This document shows positions 61,899 through 64,000 of a DNA stretch of 64,000 bases, piece after piece (position 1 is the first letter of the stretch; every line of letters starts with the position of its first letter). The notes beneath the pieces were generated by a model. It saw nothing but the letters and a program-made list of their open reading frames with translations. It searched no databases and was not told the DNA's origin. The position numbers and the translations under genes are program-made. Source of the DNA: Ruminococcaceae bacterium UBA2854 (GTDB lineage Bacteria; Bacillota; Clostridia; Oscillospirales; Acutalibacteraceae). The stretch spans positions 18,748 to 82,747 of the forward strand of contig DEFK01000015.1 in NCBI GenBank assembly GCA_002350765.1, in the 5' to 3' direction.

Positions 61899-62735
61899 TT
61901 AATCCTTATTTCCCATAATCTGGATAATGAGATCAAGAATTCTTACGTAAATCCAGAGTATCGTAAACGCAAGTCCGAAAGCCGCCGACCATTCGTATTT
62001 AGCGGGCATTTTATTCTCCACAACATACTCTATCGTCGCGAAATCCGAGATAAGGAAAAACGTGGCAATTATAATCGAAAGCAGAGTAAGCGCGATAGAT
62101 ATCCAGAAATTACCCATTACCATTGATACAAACGGACGCGTTACGGGAATAAGATAGCCGATAAAGCTTACTATCGAAATACCAATCATCGCGCCGAACA
62201 AGGTAAACAGCACCATATGGAACTTCTTACTAGCTCTTATAACTCCCGTCGCGTAAAGCATCGCCATCGTAAATACTACCACTATAGTAATAGCGAGAGC
62301 CAGAAGTCCGAGATACTCGTAGCCTTTAAGCACGGTAAATATCAGGAAAGAAATAATAAAGCCTTCGCAAGCCGCGTAAATCGAGCCCGTTACGGGAGCG
62401 GTAACAATTACAAACATCGCGAGAAGCTGGGTAATAATACCAAGTATTCCCGCGCCGATAAAGAAGCCTATCTGGCTTGAGGAAATAGCTACAGTAAATC
62501 TGTAGTACTCGAAACTTACCGCTGTGGGCTCGTTCGCGAACATATTCGCGTTAAGGAAGAGATAAATCAACATTCCCGCTACTGCCCAAAGCAGGAACAT
62601 CGCGGTTTTACCCGCTATTCTTCCGTAAGCGGCAGTTTTACCGTCGTAGTTAATCTCGTCTAATTTTCCGAGACGTTTCATCACGGGGTTGGCGTGTGAC
62701 ATTGATTTTGATTTTGCGTTGTTTACCTGATTCAT
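61899..62735 (-). CDS. Bax inhibitor-1/YccA-family membrane protein
   Basis: 278 residues: cytosolic N-terminal tail of about 45 residues, then seven TM helices. The order of segments, LLAMFVIVTAPVTGSIYAACEGF, FTMAMLYATGVIRASKKFH and the closing AKYEWSAAFGLAFTILWIYVRIL, fits the YccA/BI-1 family (Bax1-I, DUF4407-like Firmicute group). Members are thought to be pH-gated calcium leak channels. AAGGAGC before the ATG. Single gene. Confidence 0.88.
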   Translation of the reverse strand: MNQVNNAKSKSMSHANPVMKRLGKLDEINYDGKTAAYGRIAGKTAMFLLWAVAGMLIYLFLNANMFANEPTAVSFEYYRFTVAISSSQIGFFIGAGILGIITQLLAMFVIVTAPVTGSIYAACEGFIISFLIFTVLKGYEYLGLLALAITIVVVFTMAMLYATGVIRASKKFHMVLFTLFGAMIGISIVSFIGYLIPVTRPFVSMVMGNFWISIALTLLSIIIATFFLISDFATIEYVVENKMPAKYEWSAAFGLAFTILWIYVRILDLIIQIMGNKD

Positions 62736-62786
62736 ATTTTAGCTCCTTATATAATTATAGTTTATAATTTTTAAAATATTATCATT

Positions 62787-63215
62787 TTACTCAATCGGTA
62801 CAAACGGCAGCTCATTCTCCTCCTTATCGGCGGTAATATTCTCCGTCGGGCTTTTTGCCGAGGACGAGGATTTCTGGCTTTTGCCTGATTTTTTATTTGA
62901 GTTCTTTGTATTTGATTTTGACGACTTTTTTACCGAGCTTTCGGTATCGGACTTCGAAGTCTTTTTCGAGCTCGATTTATTGTTCTTTGACGATTTCTTA
63001 TCCGAGGAATAAGGCTTATTATTCGATTCTTTATCGTCAGCTCTCGGCACGGTAATTTCGGTAACAGTTTCCCGCGGAAGCATTATTTCGCCGCTTTCCG
63101 TATCAACCACGCGCGGAGAAGTTGTTATTTCGGTTTTAACCTCACATCCGCAGGAGGTAAAAATCGTCGCTGAAAAAGCGAAAACGGCAATTATAATCAG
63201 AATTTTTATTTTCAT
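62787..63215 (-). CDS. Ser/Lys-rich lipoprotein ending in an ELPFVP tail
   Basis: 142 residues. Lipoprotein signal ending TIFTSCGC (Cys21). The mature chain is mostly low-complexity Lys/Ser repeats (SSKKTSKSD, SNKKSGKSQ) with no globular domain, and it ends ENELPFVPIE. It follows the dockerin gene by 12 bp on the same strand, and that protein ends DEYELPFVPS, so the two share a C-terminal motif. Likely a basic, flexible surface-exposed tether; function unknown. Confidence 0.75.
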   Translation of the reverse strand: MKIKILIIIAVFAFSATIFTSCGCEVKTEITTSPRVVDTESGEIMLPRETVTEITVPRADDKESNNKPYSSDKKSSKNNKSSSKKTSKSDTESSVKKSSKSNTKNSNKKSGKSQKSSSSAKSPTENITADKEENELPFVPIE

Positions 63216-63227
63216 AATAACCTCATT

Positions 63228-63764
63228 TTACGATGGAACAAAGGGTAACTCGTACTCGTCGCGGGTAGGCGCCTGCGTTTCTATGGATTTCGTTGCAGAA
63301 GTCTCCGTACTTTCATTTACAGCGGACTGAGAGGGTTCGGTAGTGTTTTCGACAGTCGGTTCGGTAGTTTCTCGTACGGGCGCAGAGGTAGTTTCCTCCG
63401 AAGCTTGCGACGGCTCGGTTATAACGCTCGAAGCCTGAGCAGGCTCGGTAGTATCTATAACGGGCTCTACGACTTCACCTATAGGAAAGCTTACGCTCAG
63501 CTTTACTATATAGCGCTGAATAAGAGAGGCGTCCCCGACAGTAATTATCCCGTTTCGGTCTACGTCAGCCGCCTTTTCGTTAATACTTATATCGGGTATT
63601 CTCGCGATATACTTCTGGATTGCGGTAGCGTCCTTTACGGTAATTCTTCCGTCGCCGTCCGCGTCGCCTAAGATATAGCCGCCGCCCGCAGCCGCGGTAA
63701 TTCCCGCGGTAAAAGCAACAGCCGATAGAATTATAAATAACAATAATCTTTTCGTTAGTTTCAT
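63228..63764 (-). CDS. secreted protein with N-terminal type I dockerin and Thr/Glu-rich tail
   Basis: 178 residues from ATG 63762-63764 (AGGTGAAAGA upstream). Signal peptide to about 25-30. A complete dockerin follows at about 33-93 with two calcium-binding repeats: ADGDGRITVKDATAIQKYIA and DVDRNGIITVGDASLIQRYIV. The remainder is a Thr/Ser/Glu/Pro-rich tail (TTEPAQASSVITEPSQASEE...) ending YELPFVPS. It has no catalytic or binding module, and the dockerin is at the mature N-terminus rather than the usual C-terminus. It may link the cell-surface lipoprotein made from the same operon to a cohesin-bearing scaffold. Confidence 0.85.
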   Translation of the reverse strand: MKLTKRLLLFIILSAVAFTAGITAAAGGGYILGDADGDGRITVKDATAIQKYIARIPDISINEKAADVDRNGIITVGDASLIQRYIVKLSVSFPIGEVVEPVIDTTEPAQASSVITEPSQASEETTSAPVRETTEPTVENTTEPSQSAVNESTETSATKSIETQAPTRDEYELPFVPS

Positions 63765-63794
63765 TCTTTCACCTGAATTAACACATATATTAAA

Positions 63795-63823
63795 AGTATA
63801 CAATAAAACTGTTTTTTAAACAA
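63795..63823 (-). promoter_or_regulatory. promoter of the dockerin-lipoprotein operon
   Basis: On the minus strand TTGTTT (63818-63823), 17-bp spacer, TATACT (63795-63800). Confidence 0.65.
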
Positions 63824-63904
63824 TAGCTTTTAATAGCTATCTCCGCCAAATTTCCCGCTCTATATTTGTGCACCTTGTACAGCGGAGTAAACCTCGTATA
63901 AACG

Positions 63905-63935
63905 GAAAAACACCCGTATCAGACGATACAGGTGT
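63905..63935 (-). terminator. terminator after tRNA-Cys
   Basis: On the minus strand ACACCTGTATC pairs with GATACGGGTGT around 4 nt, followed by TTTTCC. Confidence 0.85.
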
Positions 63936-63941
63936 TTAAAT

Positions 63942-64000
63942 TGGAGGCGTCGACCAGATTTGAACTGGTGAATCAGGGTTTTGCAGACCCGTGCCTTACC
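63942..64000 (-). tRNA. tRNA-Cys (GCA), 3' part; runs off the window
   Basis: Minus-strand sequence shows the anticodon arm GGGTCTGCAAAACCC (anticodon GCA), the T arm CCAGTTCAAATCTGG, and an encoded CCA end at 63942-63944. The D arm is partly visible (GGTAAGGCAC); the 5' acceptor strand lies beyond base 64000. Confidence 0.93.

Overview
The window looks like chromosome of a Gram-positive, starch-using gut Firmicute of the Ruminococcus/Oscillospiraceae type. The support is: a T-box-controlled trp operon, AGGAGG-type ribosome binding sites with some TTG and GTG starts, TTGACA-N17-TATAAT promoters, many lipoprotein signals, a dockerin, a very large secreted GH13 amylase with starch-binding modules and a two-module CBM21-like secreted protein. 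The genus is an inference; no rRNA is present. The only RNA genes seen are a partial tRNA-Cys at the right edge and cis-acting leaders.

Layout. 1-1.2 kb: end of a probable flavin reductase and an alpha/beta hydrolase. 1.2-4.5 kb: a hybrid sensor kinase with two solute-binding-like sensor domains, cut by one in-frame stop codon. 4.7-11.6 kb: complete trpEGDCFBA operon behind a Trp T-box leader and a near-consensus promoter. 11.6-15.9 kb: a gene remnant, then a symporter with a degenerate GHKL-like N-terminus followed by a SpoIIE phosphatase-GHKL fusion. 16-22.5 kb: STAS proteins, two acetolactate decarboxylases (one a lipoprotein), membrane transporters and a STAS-kinase fusion. 22.6-25.7 kb: a partner-switching operon (tyrosine phosphatase, STAS, SpoIIE phosphatase, GHKL kinase). 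25.8-32 kb: an amino-acid-permease/histidine-kinase/receiver fusion, divergent from a diguanylate cyclase, a receiver-GGDEF-EAL protein and a stand-alone HPt.

32-51.4 kb is the region I find most interesting. A minus-strand operon encodes a 7TM HD-GYP-type protein, a processive-type GT2 synthase, a HEAT-repeat protein and three related TIM-barrel glycosidase-like proteins, one of them apparently catalytically dead. Just upstream is a secreted beta-helix protein whose leader carries a c-di-GMP-I (GEMM) riboswitch with its own promoter and terminator. Around it lie a diguanylate cyclase interrupted at an A AAA AAG slippery heptamer and an S-component-like/HAMP/HD-GYP receptor. I infer a c-di-GMP-controlled extracellular polysaccharide/matrix system.

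51.4-58.1 kb: starch region, with a CBM21-like secreted protein behind an elaborate leader (inverted repeat, 5'-terminal stem-loop, H-type pseudoknot candidate), and the amylase with a perfect palindrome over its -35 box. 58.1-64 kb: GNAT, AIM24, a duplicated PF06541-type membrane protein, a 21-codon gene, a BI-1 family protein, and a lipoprotein plus orphan dockerin protein that both end in ELPFVP. No CRISPR array, IS element or prophage was seen.
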